NCBI GenBank assembly: GCA_036939975.1
Contig: JALLPB010000528.1
Location: 1 to 13,448, forward strand
Source of the DNA: Cyclostephanos tholiformis
Lineage: Eukaryota; Bacillariophyta; Thalassiosirophyceae; Thalassiosirales; Thalassiosiraceae
Length of the DNA: 13,448 bases
Direction: 5' to 3'
Part shown: piece by piece, positions 1-8,924 of the stretch
How positions within the stretch are numbered: the stretch's first letter is position 1
Layout of the letters: each line of letters starts with the position of its first letter
Program-made: the position numbers and the translations under genes
Notes under the pieces: model-generated
The model's database searches: none
What the model saw: the letters and a program-made list of their open reading frames with translations, nothing else
Told to the model about the DNA's origin: nothing

Positions 1-171
1 TTACCAACTTATCAGTAAAGCTAAACCCATATTAGCCACCTATCGATGTCTAGCACTGCTTCCAGCACTTCCTCCAAGCATGGGTATGTCCAAGACCCAA
101 CCACGTTCCTCTCAGGCCTTTTGCCTGACATTCGCCATGCAGTGCAAATATGAAACCCTTCGAAACATATC

Positions 172-1242
172 ATGCTCGATGGAGACAAACTCCATGTCTC
201 ACTACCATATAGTAGCAGGGCCTGCCATACTCTGGCTCATTCATGCTTTAATCAAAATGACAACATCAAGCACACATACCTACAGCATTTCGATCTTCTC
301 TCGGACCGCATGATCATTGAGAATTGCAATACTGCAGAGAGTCGGGCAGCATGTTGCTGGACGATGATGGTGGATAAGTGGAATGATCCCCACTTTTCAC
401 CCTGTACAATTATTATGAGTGAGCTGCATTCAGATGTTATTTTCCCTATTGTGATCAATCACAATGTAGTGTCAGACATTGCCCCTGCAACTCCCAAGAA
501 GATGAAAGACAAGTGGTAAACCCTGGGTCATGAACTGAAGCAGATGATAGAAAAGTGGGAGATGAGTGGCAAGGGGATGGGGGATGTGTTACGTTTGATG
601 ATTTTGAAGCCAGGGATGGGCTAGACTGTGGGGAGGATGATGTTCTGAATGAGCCAAGTGCTGAGCCTACCTGCATTTGGTGACGTAATTGTCCTTGTAT
701 AGCTCTTAACTTGTGCTCAGCATTTTTTTGGGACAAAGAATCATGTCTACTCTATTTGTGGTAGGTCTTTGACAACAATAATCTTATGGTTTCATCAATG
801 CATAGGCTAGACAATAGTGTTGCTGCAATGAATGGTGCTGACAGAATCCCTTCTGTCAAAAGAAATAAAAGGGGTGATAAAAGTAGCATGACAACTTGGG
901 AGGAAAGTGAAAGTGTCAACCACAAGTCAGCTAAAAAATTGAGCACCTATCAAAGATGATTAGTAAACATGGTAAGAAAATGGTTTCTGTTGCAAAAATG
1001 TAGGTTGATTAGCATGAGAAAGAGCTCTGCTATGCAAAACAAGTCAAGCCAACGTTTGCATTTCTATCCACACTCTTGGATCAGAGAAGAGGCAGTTGAT
1101 GATACAAATGCTAGCCAAGAAGGTGAAAAATAATATGGCCATTGAAAAGGTATACATGGATGCAATTGCCAAGATTGAAGAAAAGTTGGAGCAGGAGAAT
1201 GCATTGTTGACCAAAAGCACATCAACCCTTCAAAAAATCTAA
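172..1242 (+). pseudogene. Decayed copy of a repetitive diatom protein family (ATP-K motif, coiled-coil C-terminus)
   Basis: Several plus-strand frames, read in order, match the domain order of a protein family that is highly repeated in diatom genomes; its function is unknown to me. Around 366-519 the frame gives DKWNDPHFSP, then SELHSDV, then DIAPATPKKMKDKW, and ends in TAA at 517-519. The same frame continues past the stop with ELKQMIEKWEMSGKGMGD (about 530-585), as intact members do. A frameshift later comes a segment ending LLYLW (about 750-760), another stop, then MHRLDNSVAAMNGADRIPSV (about 797-858). The last segment, SEKRQLMIQMLAKKV followed by a heptad-rich stretch to TLQKI and TAA at 1240-1242, is the coiled-coil end. 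At least two stops and two or more frame changes make it non-functional. The 5' limit is uncertain; nothing in 1-171 can be assigned. The family match is from memory of family motifs and is fairly secure; the boundaries are approximate. Confidence 0.7.
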
Positions 1243-1380
1243 CAGCTCTTCATTCTCTGCTTAGATGACTAAGGTGGTGTATTGGTTTTTAGGGGGGTTA
1301 CATCATAGTTTCATTAAATAAGTCAATCATTAAATAATCTTAGGATGCTGTATGCCGTGCATGCAAGCTTAATACCACAT

Positions 1381-1436
1381 CATGTAAAATTTCTCTATAT
1401 CATGTAAAATTTCTCTATATCATGTAAAATTTCTCT
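1381..1436. repeat. 20-bp tandem repeat, 2.8 copies
   Basis: The unit CATGTAAAATTTCTCTATAT occurs at 1381-1400 and 1401-1420, with a third partial copy at 1421-1436. The copies are identical until the third breaks off. It lies between the two pseudogenes in a non-coding gap and looks like a recent slippage or minisatellite expansion. Confidence 0.95.
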
Positions 1437-1483
1437 TGGCATTGTTACATGGTCACACTGAGATGACCAATACGTCAAAAATT

Positions 1484-2010
1484 CCACAGCACCTCATCAA
1501 AATGATGACCAACATCCATGAGAGCAATTTGCATTATCATGCCTTAATCATCACTGCTATCCTTTGCCACATATCCATCCTCTTGTCTGTTGAACATTAT
1601 TCTACATCTGCATCCTTTGATTTGGGATTGATGTACCCAAACAATAGTAATGCAATCATGCCATTGTGTTTACAAGAGCAATCACCCATGTCATAGAGAT
1701 CCTTGTATGCAATGCCATTCTCAGTATCTCCCATCAAGCCACAAGCATGCCAAAAGCACATCCCCTCTGATACACAGCTTTGAATGAAAAGGTTTATATT
1801 TGTCTTCATTTTTTTGTTTGGGTTACCAGACACATTTGAGTACAGGGTGGCCATGTTCGACAAGTTCAAATATGCATTGCTCCCAAACAAAACATATCCA
1901 TTATTCAATAATTCTTCTTCAAGTCTGGAATATAAGTCCCCTGCCTAAAAGGCAACACAAATGGCTGCAGAAACGCCATATGCAAGACAGCATCAGAAGC
2001 CTGAATATTG
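1484..2010 (-). pseudogene. Broken PIF/Harbinger (HARBI1-like) DDE nuclease
   Basis: Minus-strand remnant of a DDE_Tnp_4/HARBI1-type transposase or domesticated nuclease. Around 1940-1850 the frame gives DLYSRLEEELLNNGYVLFG, SNAYLNLSNMAT and then SNVSGNP. This is the family's characteristic block, whose DNAYLN aspartate is one of the DDE residues; here it is SNAYLN, so the catalytic Asp is replaced by Ser. Just upstream a TAG interrupts CVAF-stop-AGDLYSRLE where relatives carry an acidic residue. Downstream the frame shifts inside the region that should read as the histidine/arginine-rich RIRVECAFG-type helix. A family-typical C-terminal motif, LMDVGHHFDEV, is still readable at about 1490-1524. 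Stops, frameshifts and the lost catalytic residue make it a dead copy. Limits are approximate; the N-terminal half is absent or unrecognisable beyond about 2010. Confidence 0.75.
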
Positions 2011-2030
2011 TTGACTTTAGCCATATTTGA

Positions 2031-2478
2031 TCAACTATTATGTTTACGAAGATAAGTGCCACTCGATGAACATTAATGGCTGGGTGTACTGTAATGTACG
2101 TTCGTTCCATTGCCATAGCTATGTTCAATCCCATTATCATTGTACCTCCGGTACCTGCACATATATATGTCTATTTATTAGCCATTTATTCACCCGTACC
2201 TCAACTATTCGCCAATGTTATTTTGTAAAAATATCTAAGTTGTGTTTTTGAACATTTCATATGTTTGGTCAGTGCACGTTACAAATGGCTGATTATTTCA
2301 CTACCAATGCTTGCTCAGTAACCATAGTTTAGTTTTAACATCTAAACATTTCTCATTTCTCCTTTCGATAGTAACACACGCCCACTGATCAACTCTCTTT
2401 AAATCTTTCTGGACACACTATTTACGTTTAAGATTTTCCATTACATATATTTACACTGTAACATGAACTATTCCAACC
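2031..2478. other. AT-rich intergenic spacer
   Basis: No supportable gene. Short frames on both strands show no recognisable family or coding character. The right-hand part probably holds the 3' UTR of the minus-strand gene that ends at 2479; read on the minus strand, TGTAA/ATATA-type motifs just past the stop (about 2440-2465) could serve 3'-end formation. A GTACCTCCGGTACC near-palindrome lies at about 2143-2156. This would be the place to find the left end of a transposon covering 2479-9463, but I saw no convincing terminal inverted repeat. Confidence 0.6.
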
Positions 2479-3863
2479 TCACACTCCTACTGCACCACCT
2501 TCACTGTCACTGTCACTGTCACCATCACCATTCAGGCTCACCCTTGGCATCCGTCCCTGATTTCCTCCATCATCATCTCCATCAGATTCATCACCATATT
2601 GATTAATCATACCTCTCATTCTCTTCGAGGACGGTCGCTCATCCATGAAATCTTCATCTCCATCTAACAAGACAAATTTGTCCCATAGTGGAAGATCTGG
2701 ACATTGCTGTTCTCCTCCTTTGTACAAGTAGTCGTCTTCTGGTTCTTTGTGTTCACCCATCTTCCTCCTGGTCGAATGTCCGAAGTTTGTTTTATCTTCA
2801 TACACGGTCCATTCCTCCTCCAAATTTTTCCATGTAGTCTCTTCTGATAGGGCCCGCCAACTTGCACGTACACTGTTGTAGAAGTGAATTCCATCAGTAC
2901 TCCACCCCGACATGTTGCACTCTCTCTTCTTCCCCACTCGATTGGTGAATTTTGTCTTGACCATCTTCTGTGGTCTTCGATATGCTTCTTGTTCTTCTCC
3001 TATTCCATGCTCTTCATCCCATGCTTCGTAACTGTTCTCGATTACAGCTATAGTGTATGCAATGTCAGACATTGTCACCATATCAAGGAAATGTTTTCCC
3101 TTGTTCTTGGTTATCCAACTGACGATGGAGCGAGATCCATAGAGCCCCGACACGTACTTGTCCATGAATCGGCACACGGCCGTCATTCTTGAGGATATGC
3201 ACGTTGACGTTGCTGATGTTAGCACTTCATGCAGACAGATGTTGTATGCATCAGGCCTTGGACTGTCCTTATCGGCTGACAGACGACAAGTTATGGTATA
3301 AGTGTCTGTTACTCCACGATTGGCTTGATGCAATTAAATGATGAATACATACCTAGGTACTGCCTTTTGATATACAAATTGAAGTTTGACCTCACCTCCA
3401 CCATTTTTGTGTTAATCATTGGTACCAACCTCTGATTCCAATAGAATATCTTATCAACAGGAGTCTTGATTGTGTCTGGAAGTGTTACCTCAGCATAGAT
3501 CTTGAAACAGAGGGACCGTTTGTCATCCATGTACTTCAACTGTTCTGGTCCAAGGAACTTGTGGTTTGGTAACAATTTGTTTTTGCAGAATGATTTGACG
3601 ATGTCGTTATTGCAATGGTCAGTGTTGTTCCATTCACCTTTTTTTCTCCACCGGCTGGTAGTGTTCCTTCCACAGTACACTCCGTTTTCACTGACAATAT
3701 TCCTCCGTAAAGTCCTCACCTCTACCTGATACTTCAGTAACTCCTCCTTCAAAACATTGTTTTCCACCACCTTACTTGCATAGTTCTCTTTAAGTTTTTG
3801 ATACTTCTCCCGGTATTTCTCCAAAGAACCCCTGTTTGAGGGCATAATGTTTGACGAAGACAT
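2479..3863 (-). CDS. Coiled-coil, acidic-tailed protein next to transposase; one intron
   Basis: No assigned function. Exon 1 starts at ATG 3863 (A at -3) and the open frame would stop at 3309; a downstream frame runs from about 3333 to TGA at 2479-2481. A donor GTATGT at 3352 joins the two in phase 1. Acceptors at 3324, 3306 and 3276 all keep the frame (introns of 29, 47 or 77 nt). I prefer 3276, preceded by a pyrimidine-rich stretch ending TGTCAG, because its length fits the other introns here; that gives about 435 aa. Residues about 13-58 are a charged coiled coil (EKYREKYQKLKENYASK...). The middle contains FYWNQRLVPMINTKMVEVR, then DMVTMSDIAYTIAVIENSYE and GWSTDGIHFYNSVRASWRAL, which look like a conserved domain. 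The tail is Asp/Ser/Gly-rich. It is transcribed divergently from the transposase at 4247, with 383 nt between, so shared regulation is likely. By analogy with CACTA elements it could be the non-catalytic DNA-binding partner; that is inference. The separate reading as two genes, or as a frameshifted gene, is less likely. Confidence 0.7.
2502..2520. repeat. CACTGT hexanucleotide microsatellite inside a coding region
   Basis: Three tandem copies of CACTGT, read on the minus strand as alternating Asp-Ser codons in the acidic C-terminal tail (GDGDSDSDSEGG) of the gene at 2479-3863. Changes in copy number would keep the frame. Confidence 0.85.
3276..3352 (-). other. Probable intron (77 nt) with competing in-frame acceptors
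   Basis: Donor GTATGT at 3352, acceptor TGTCAG ending at 3276. It removes the stop at 3309-3311 and joins the frames in phase 1. Alternative acceptors CATCAAG (3324) and TAACAG (3306) give 29- and 47-nt introns, also in phase. Confidence 0.55.
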
Positions 3864-4246
3864 GCTGTAGATACTCGTGTGTAATGGTGTAGAAATGATG
3901 CTTTTACAACACGTATAATATCAGTGTCCCCTTTTTCATAGTTTGAATTTCAGCCATATAAACCCTCAGATGAGTAATGTTGGAATCATTACCCCTCCAC
4001 AGTATGTATGTCCCTGTACCAAAAGGAGGTAGAACTGCGCCATATTTCAAATCCCTTTTTTGAGTGTATCTCCCTCTCTTTAAACAGTACTCTTTTACTC
4101 CATCCAACTTATCTCAAAACCTTGCACCGTACTGCATTGCATACTACCATTTCCTACTTAGTAGTATGTACCCCATAAGTAGATAGATAATACATATGTG
4201 GGGCACATATTATTACCATATTCTTCAACTCCATCACACTATCACC
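3864..4246. promoter_or_regulatory. Divergent promoter region between partner gene and transposase
   Basis: 383 nt separate the two divergent starts (minus ATG at 3863, plus ATG at 4247), so both core promoters should lie here. The part next to the transposase (about 4140-4195) is rich in TA steps and contains GTAGTATGTACCCCAT and AGATAGATAATACATATG. It contains no clean TATAAA box. A 67-codon minus-strand frame at 3904-4107 has no family resemblance and I do not call it a gene. Confidence 0.45.
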
Positions 4247-7200
4247 ATGTCCAAACCCCAGCTTCAGTCCTTATTATTCGATGACATCGCTGCAAGCAGA
4301 GGTCTATTTTGCTACAAGTGCAAACGTAGTAATTTTTCCAATGACAGCAAGGGCCGTAGAAGTCATGCACAACACCAACGTTGCTGCTCCGGACTTTCCC
4401 AAAGTGGCGTTAAAGATAGCGGACGCCATGTTTCAGGCACTGATCCTCTACCCCTCCTAACTAAGAAAAGAAATATTGATGAATTGGACTTCAACTTCGC
4501 CTATCAACTTGATAACTATCTTGAGGACAGAATTGTGCAAGTTGATAATGTTGATGTCAACGTTGAATCAGATGACTGTTCTCGTCATGGATCCGTAGTC
4601 CACCATGACTTCCATGACTTATCCACCACTCCCAACCCTCCTACCTTCCCCATTATCAGTAATGGAGCGCCATACAACCAGACTGCAGTTTTACCTCCGA
4701 GCTACAAATTTCAAATTGAACTCCAGGCTATACTAGACAAGCACAGGATATCTCTTAAGGTCCATGATGAAATTGTTGGTCTACTGAAGGATCATTCCAA
4801 TACTTCCGACAATACGTTGCCGTTCTCCACCAATCTACTACTTACCAGGAATCACTTTGTGACAAAACTGGAAAAAATAATGGATGTCTCCAAATTGAAA
4901 CATGTAGATATCGAAGTGAATTTATCAAGTGGTGGTGTAGCTTCGGTTGCTGTATACAACATTGAAGCAATGATCATGTCACTCTTAACCGATCAAAGAC
5001 TGATGAAATCGGAAAATATTGCTCATGGATATGACATTTTTACTGGAAAGTCAGTTGGTGAAATACACGATCTTGGTGAAATTCACACGGGTGACGCATG
5101 GGAGCCCGCGCGTCAAAGATTCTGCGGAGACGATCCGCACAATATGCCCATAGGTCTCGTTCTTTTCGCGGATAAATCCCACCTTGATTTGCACGGAACA
5201 TTGTCAACTCTTCCTATCATTTTCACTCTATCATGCTTTAACCAGACATCGAGAAATAGCGCCATTTTCTGGAGACCAATGGCTTTCATTCCTAACCTCA
5301 ACGCTGGTTCTTTGACGTCCCGTAACTCCAATGATAAGAAAAAGGATCCAGCAATTGGAGTCCAGGACAAACATGATTGTCTTCGTGCTGCCCTCTCATC
5401 TTTGAGAAGTCTACATCAACGTGGTGGCATCTACACTACAGTCATGGGCCGAGACGTTTGTTGTAAACCCTGGATTCACTTCATTGTTGGAGACAACTCT
5501 GGGAATAATCGATTCCTTGGTCACTACAATGGCAGTGGAAACATCAAACGGCCATATCGAGATTGCAAGTGCCCTTACAAGAAAATGGATCATCCATATC
5601 CACGATGTGAATATATAACGTTACGAGAGATAGTTGATCATAAAGCCAAGCGCTCCACTTTGACGACCAAAGGTGAAATAAAGATGCACGACGCTGAAAT
5701 TTCGAAGCATTTCATCAACAATGCCTTCATGGATGATGATTTACCACTTTCCGACATAGTTCATGGCATATTCCGCATGTTGCCTCCTGAGAGGTTGCAT
5801 GTTACCTGTGAAGGTGTCTCCGTATACATGTTTGACTCCCTGAGGAACATGATAGGTGAAAAAGGCCTTGGAAAAATCCTGATGCATGATATTGAGACAG
5901 TACACCATAATCTCAACCATCGATTGAGAAGGAACAGTGAACGGGACTTTCCAAGAGGATCAAATCGGAACGGATGCTTGAAGAATACTCTAGTTAACGC
6001 TTCAGAAAGACGTGGAAATCTTCTTCGTTTGCTGTGTCTATGTCACACCGATCAAATTTCAGTACGATTGAAAGACTTTCTCCTCCAGAAGAGAGTACTG
6101 ATAAAAGACTTCATACTTTGTATAAAGTTGTATCTTTCCTTTGAGGAATGGCTGCACTCAACTAATCCCAAGGCGGAAGTTGAATCCTCAAGAAACGTAA
6201 TATCTGAAATGGTGACTCTCATTCAAAAATGTTTCCCAAGAATTGACAATGATGGGTCTCAAATAGGACAGGGATGGAAATTTCCAAAAATGCACGCCCT
6301 TACTAAATTTGTCGATTACATGATTCTGTTTGGCAGTGCGATTAATTTCTTCGGAGGTATCGGTGAATGCAACCATAAGAAATTTGTCAAGGACACTGGA
6401 TGTAACACCCAGAAGAGAACCAACACCTTCACTAGTCAAGTTGCTACTCGTTATAGTGAGACTATGACTTTCGATCTAGCCAGTCATTGCCTTAACATGA
6501 GACATGATAGATTGTTTGGAACCAGTACGGAAAAGGACCACAATAATTCAAGCCCGGAAATGGAAGGAAGATATGTTCTCACTTTTTCAGGTCTAACCAC
6601 TGATGGCACCTTCAACTACTCAATGACCCACAGGAGAACAAATTTGCCTGATAGATGTGTTCAGGCTATAGCTCTCTTTGCTGCTAAGTTCGATTACCGT
6701 CATGATTATACGGTAACAGGATACACTGCATGCAAGTTACTGTTAGATGGTCGTGTGGAAATCTTTAGAGCAGTTTCATCTTTCATGAATGATGGTCATT
6801 GGTACGACTGGTGTCTAGTTCAGTGGGAGGAGAATGGCATTCATAAAACATACCCTGGTCGCCTCCTTGGTTTTGTCGACACTGATCACTCTGGATCAAA
6901 TCAATATTTGTTGGAATCCATTCATGCCGTTGTTGAATCATCACGTGTGGCGATATCTATGGATACTTTGTCAGAATGTTTCATCAAGAAATTCAAAATG
7001 CCAACCAAAGATAATCTTGGTGATAACACATATTTGATCCCCATATCAGCGATCAGTAATCCTTTGTGTGTATTCAAGAACTATGGTGGAGCAGACAATG
7101 AGTTCTTCTGTCTTCTACCACAGAGAAAATGGACTGGTTTTTTCAGTGCACGTATTGGTCTACACACTAAGAGAAGCGTCGAACCCACCATTGACGACCT

Positions 7201-7294
7201 ACTTGATGGCAGGAGCATCAACTCTGATGATCACTGTTTTGATTTTGGAGATAGCAGTGATGATACATCTCTCTCTACATCGGATGTTGACTAG
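4247..7294 (+). CDS. Plavaka/CACTA-like DDE transposase, intact
   Basis: Intact transposase that should excise and insert its element by RNase H-fold chemistry in the nucleus. I take the start at ATG 4247 (context CACCATGTCC, A at -3) rather than the in-frame ATG at 4196, which gives 1,015 aa. Order of parts: an N-terminal zinc-finger-like C22-x2-C25 ... H40/H43 ... C46, as in Plavaka proteins; a low-complexity linker; then LVLFADKSHLDLHGTLSTLP with candidate catalytic D309; FIVGDNSGNNRFLGHYN with candidate D416, followed by the cysteine motif CKCPY; the IVHGIF...LPPERLH motif at about 505-518; and GWKFPKMHALTKFVDYM leading to GGIGECNHKK with candidate E707. The roughly 290-residue gap between the second D and the E fits the helical insertion of this superfamily. 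Near 852-880, WYDWCLVQWEEN...YPGRLLGFVD looks like a small beta domain; the C-terminus is acidic (SSDDTSLSTSDVD). No stops or frameshifts, so it may be recent or active. The family call rests on motif spacing, not on a search. Confidence 0.82.
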   Translation: MSKPQLQSLLFDDIAASRGLFCYKCKRSNFSNDSKGRRSHAQHQRCCSGLSQSGVKDSGRHVSGTDPLPLLTKKRNIDELDFNFAYQLDNYLEDRIVQVDNVDVNVESDDCSRHGSVVHHDFHDLSTTPNPPTFPIISNGAPYNQTAVLPPSYKFQIELQAILDKHRISLKVHDEIVGLLKDHSNTSDNTLPFSTNLLLTRNHFVTKLEKIMDVSKLKHVDIEVNLSSGGVASVAVYNIEAMIMSLLTDQRLMKSENIAHGYDIFTGKSVGEIHDLGEIHTGDAWEPARQRFCGDDPHNMPIGLVLFADKSHLDLHGTLSTLPIIFTLSCFNQTSRNSAIFWRPMAFIPNLNAGSLTSRNSNDKKKDPAIGVQDKHDCLRAALSSLRSLHQRGGIYTTVMGRDVCCKPWIHFIVGDNSGNNRFLGHYNGSGNIKRPYRDCKCPYKKMDHPYPRCEYITLREIVDHKAKRSTLTTKGEIKMHDAEISKHFINNAFMDDDLPLSDIVHGIFRMLPPERLHVTCEGVSVYMFDSLRNMIGEKGLGKILMHDIETVHHNLNHRLRRNSERDFPRGSNRNGCLKNTLVNASERRGNLLRLLCLCHTDQISVRLKDFLLQKRVLIKDFILCIKLYLSFEEWLHSTNPKAEVESSRNVISEMVTLIQKCFPRIDNDGSQIGQGWKFPKMHALTKFVDYMILFGSAINFFGGIGECNHKKFVKDTGCNTQKRTNTFTSQVATRYSETMTFDLASHCLNMRHDRLFGTSTEKDHNNSSPEMEGRYVLTFSGLTTDGTFNYSMTHRRTNLPDRCVQAIALFAAKFDYRHDYTVTGYTACKLLLDGRVEIFRAVSSFMNDGHWYDWCLVQWEENGIHKTYPGRLLGFVDTDHSGSNQYLLESIHAVVESSRVAISMDTLSECFIKKFKMPTKDNLGDNTYLIPISAISNPLCVFKNYGGADNEFFCLLPQRKWTGFFSARIGLHTKRSVEPTIDDLLDGRSINSDDHCFDFGDSSDDTSLSTSDVD

Positions 7295-7301
7295 TTAACT
7301 C

Positions 7302-8924
7302 TCAACTCATTCTATTCATAGTAGCATTCTTTAACCCTATATTTTTGCCACTGCTTCCCCAAGCAACATTACTTGCGTTACCAGGACACAATGTGGTCAC
7401 CCAACCTGTTGTTTCCTCCATCCATAACGAACAGCTCATTGAATGCTCTACTAGTCCACTTAAAAATGTTGCTCCTAGAATTTCTGTGACATTGTCGTAG
7501 ACGTGAGAAGATAGGTCCCAAGATATCCCTGCCTCAGAAACAATGAAATAGGACATGTGCTTGTATCCATATACCTCCGGTTTTTTTATTACCTTCCATG
7601 CACAGGTTGTGGGAAGTGGAACCCTTGGACGTTTAATACTAGCATGAAACATTGCATACATTCTGTCAAAATAGTCATTGATGAGCGGACTATTGATTGT
7701 TTTGACGTAGGCATGAACTATGCCTCCCTGTTCATCATCAATACTATCGCTGCTATCACGGTGTCCACTGTTACAGAATGATTCAATAACTTCATTTTTC
7801 CTTATTCTTCGAGGACATGTCATGATACCATAAGGACATACATGATCAGATGTAATATTTTTCCAATGATAGTGATTTTTGAAGGCCGACTTAATCAACC
7901 CAATGAGCACCTGTCCACTGGCATCTTGTGCTTTTATAGAGCATCGGTGCAAACAATTCATAAGTGAAGAGGTCATTGGAATGAGAGATGTGTTGGTGTT
8001 GCAGTCGTTGAAGTAGTCATGTTCAGTCCGGTCGCTCACAATTCCCATGCTCCTATTGGACATACAACTCTGTCTCTTCCGTATCATGTGAAAAGTTCCC
8101 TGATTACGCGTCCGATATCTATCAAATGATTTAGGGTATGACTCCATAAGTAATGACACTTCATCCATCCCCAATCTACACAGTTGTGGAAATTGGCTTC
8201 CACGGAACACCACAGTACCCATGTAATGGGGATCCTGTTTGTTATGATCCATAATCATGAAACGCTGGTGGCAGTTACCATTTCTTGTATTTGACAACAA
8301 TTCTGTAGTACCTATACTCTCTAGCTCGTTCGACCAGAATTCACTTCTACCTATACTTTCCATCTCCATTTCCAACACTATGCTCATGATGAACATAACA
8401 CATTTACTGCCAAAGTAACTTCCATTCCATCGTAGTTTGGTTAACCTCACGAATGAGTCAATCCCATTCCTTGCAGACAAATTTATCATCCACCTTCGGA
8501 AATGCTTTGGATCCATTAGAGGCATTGTATTATTAGGATCATCAAAGAAGTAATCGTCCACAAAACTCTTCTGCTTCATTGTTATTAGGGCGAAATCCTG
8601 CATATTGCTAGGGGATTGAGGTAAAGGCATCCAGAGATACCCACCATAGGCCTTGTGTTTAGTAGTGTACGTGACCATCACTTTACCTCCTTCGAACTGA
8701 GCAACATTCTTAGTTCCAGTGGCTTTCCTCATCACTTCACCATCTTTCTCGTAGTCCTTGCAAAAATAACCTTTCACGTTATGCCAAAGTGATATGTTTG
8801 GTTTCGTTAACTGGATTCTCTCAGATTCCTTGTTAAAGGTTGTTTTACGCAACCACTGGTCAGGTCCCTTTCTGCATTGGTGGTAGCGTTTCCCGGATAC
8901 TGTGACTAGAGACGGTGTTATCAT
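7302..8924 (-). CDS. Uncharacterised 540-codon frame, convergent to the transposase
   Basis: I do not recognise this protein. The frame is uninterrupted from ATG 8924 to TGA at 7302-7304. Visible features are a Trp/Tyr-rich N-terminal half (LWHNVKGYFCKDYEKDGEV; GGYLWMPLPQSP), a 13-residue imperfect duplication (ESIGRSEFWSNEL / ESIGTTELLSNTR, about 8283-8360), and a possible metal site C-x6-C-x13-C-x3-H in HVCPYGIMTCPRRIRKNEVI...FCNSGH (about 7770-7850). No signal peptide or membrane segment is evident. The ATG at 8924 has a poor context (T at -3) and overlaps the stop of the upstream frame as ATGA. The same frame is open further upstream to about 8975, so the real protein probably begins in the 9463-8921 frame and crosses over by frameshift or splicing. 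Its stop is 7 nt from the transposase stop, so their 3' UTRs should overlap. It could be a third element-encoded protein or an unrelated gene. Confidence 0.6.
   Translation of the reverse strand: MITPSLVTVSGKRYHQCRKGPDQWLRKTTFNKESERIQLTKPNISLWHNVKGYFCKDYEKDGEVMRKATGTKNVAQFEGGKVMVTYTTKHKAYGGYLWMPLPQSPSNMQDFALITMKQKSFVDDYFFDDPNNTMPLMDPKHFRRWMINLSARNGIDSFVRLTKLRWNGSYFGSKCVMFIMSIVLEMEMESIGRSEFWSNELESIGTTELLSNTRNGNCHQRFMIMDHNKQDPHYMGTVVFRGSQFPQLCRLGMDEVSLLMESYPKSFDRYRTRNQGTFHMIRKRQSCMSNRSMGIVSDRTEHDYFNDCNTNTSLIPMTSSLMNCLHRCSIKAQDASGQVLIGLIKSAFKNHYHWKNITSDHVCPYGIMTCPRRIRKNEVIESFCNSGHRDSSDSIDDEQGGIVHAYVKTINSPLINDYFDRMYAMFHASIKRPRVPLPTTCAWKVIKKPEVYGYKHMSYFIVSEAGISWDLSSHVYDNVTEILGATFLSGLVEHSMSCSLWMEETTGWVTTLCPGNASNVAWGSSGKNIGLKNATMNRMS

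Noticed and set aside
3904..4107. Minus-strand 67-codon frame in the divergent promoter region
   Set aside because: No recognisable motif, no splice link that I could find to the gene at 3863, and it sits where two promoters are expected.
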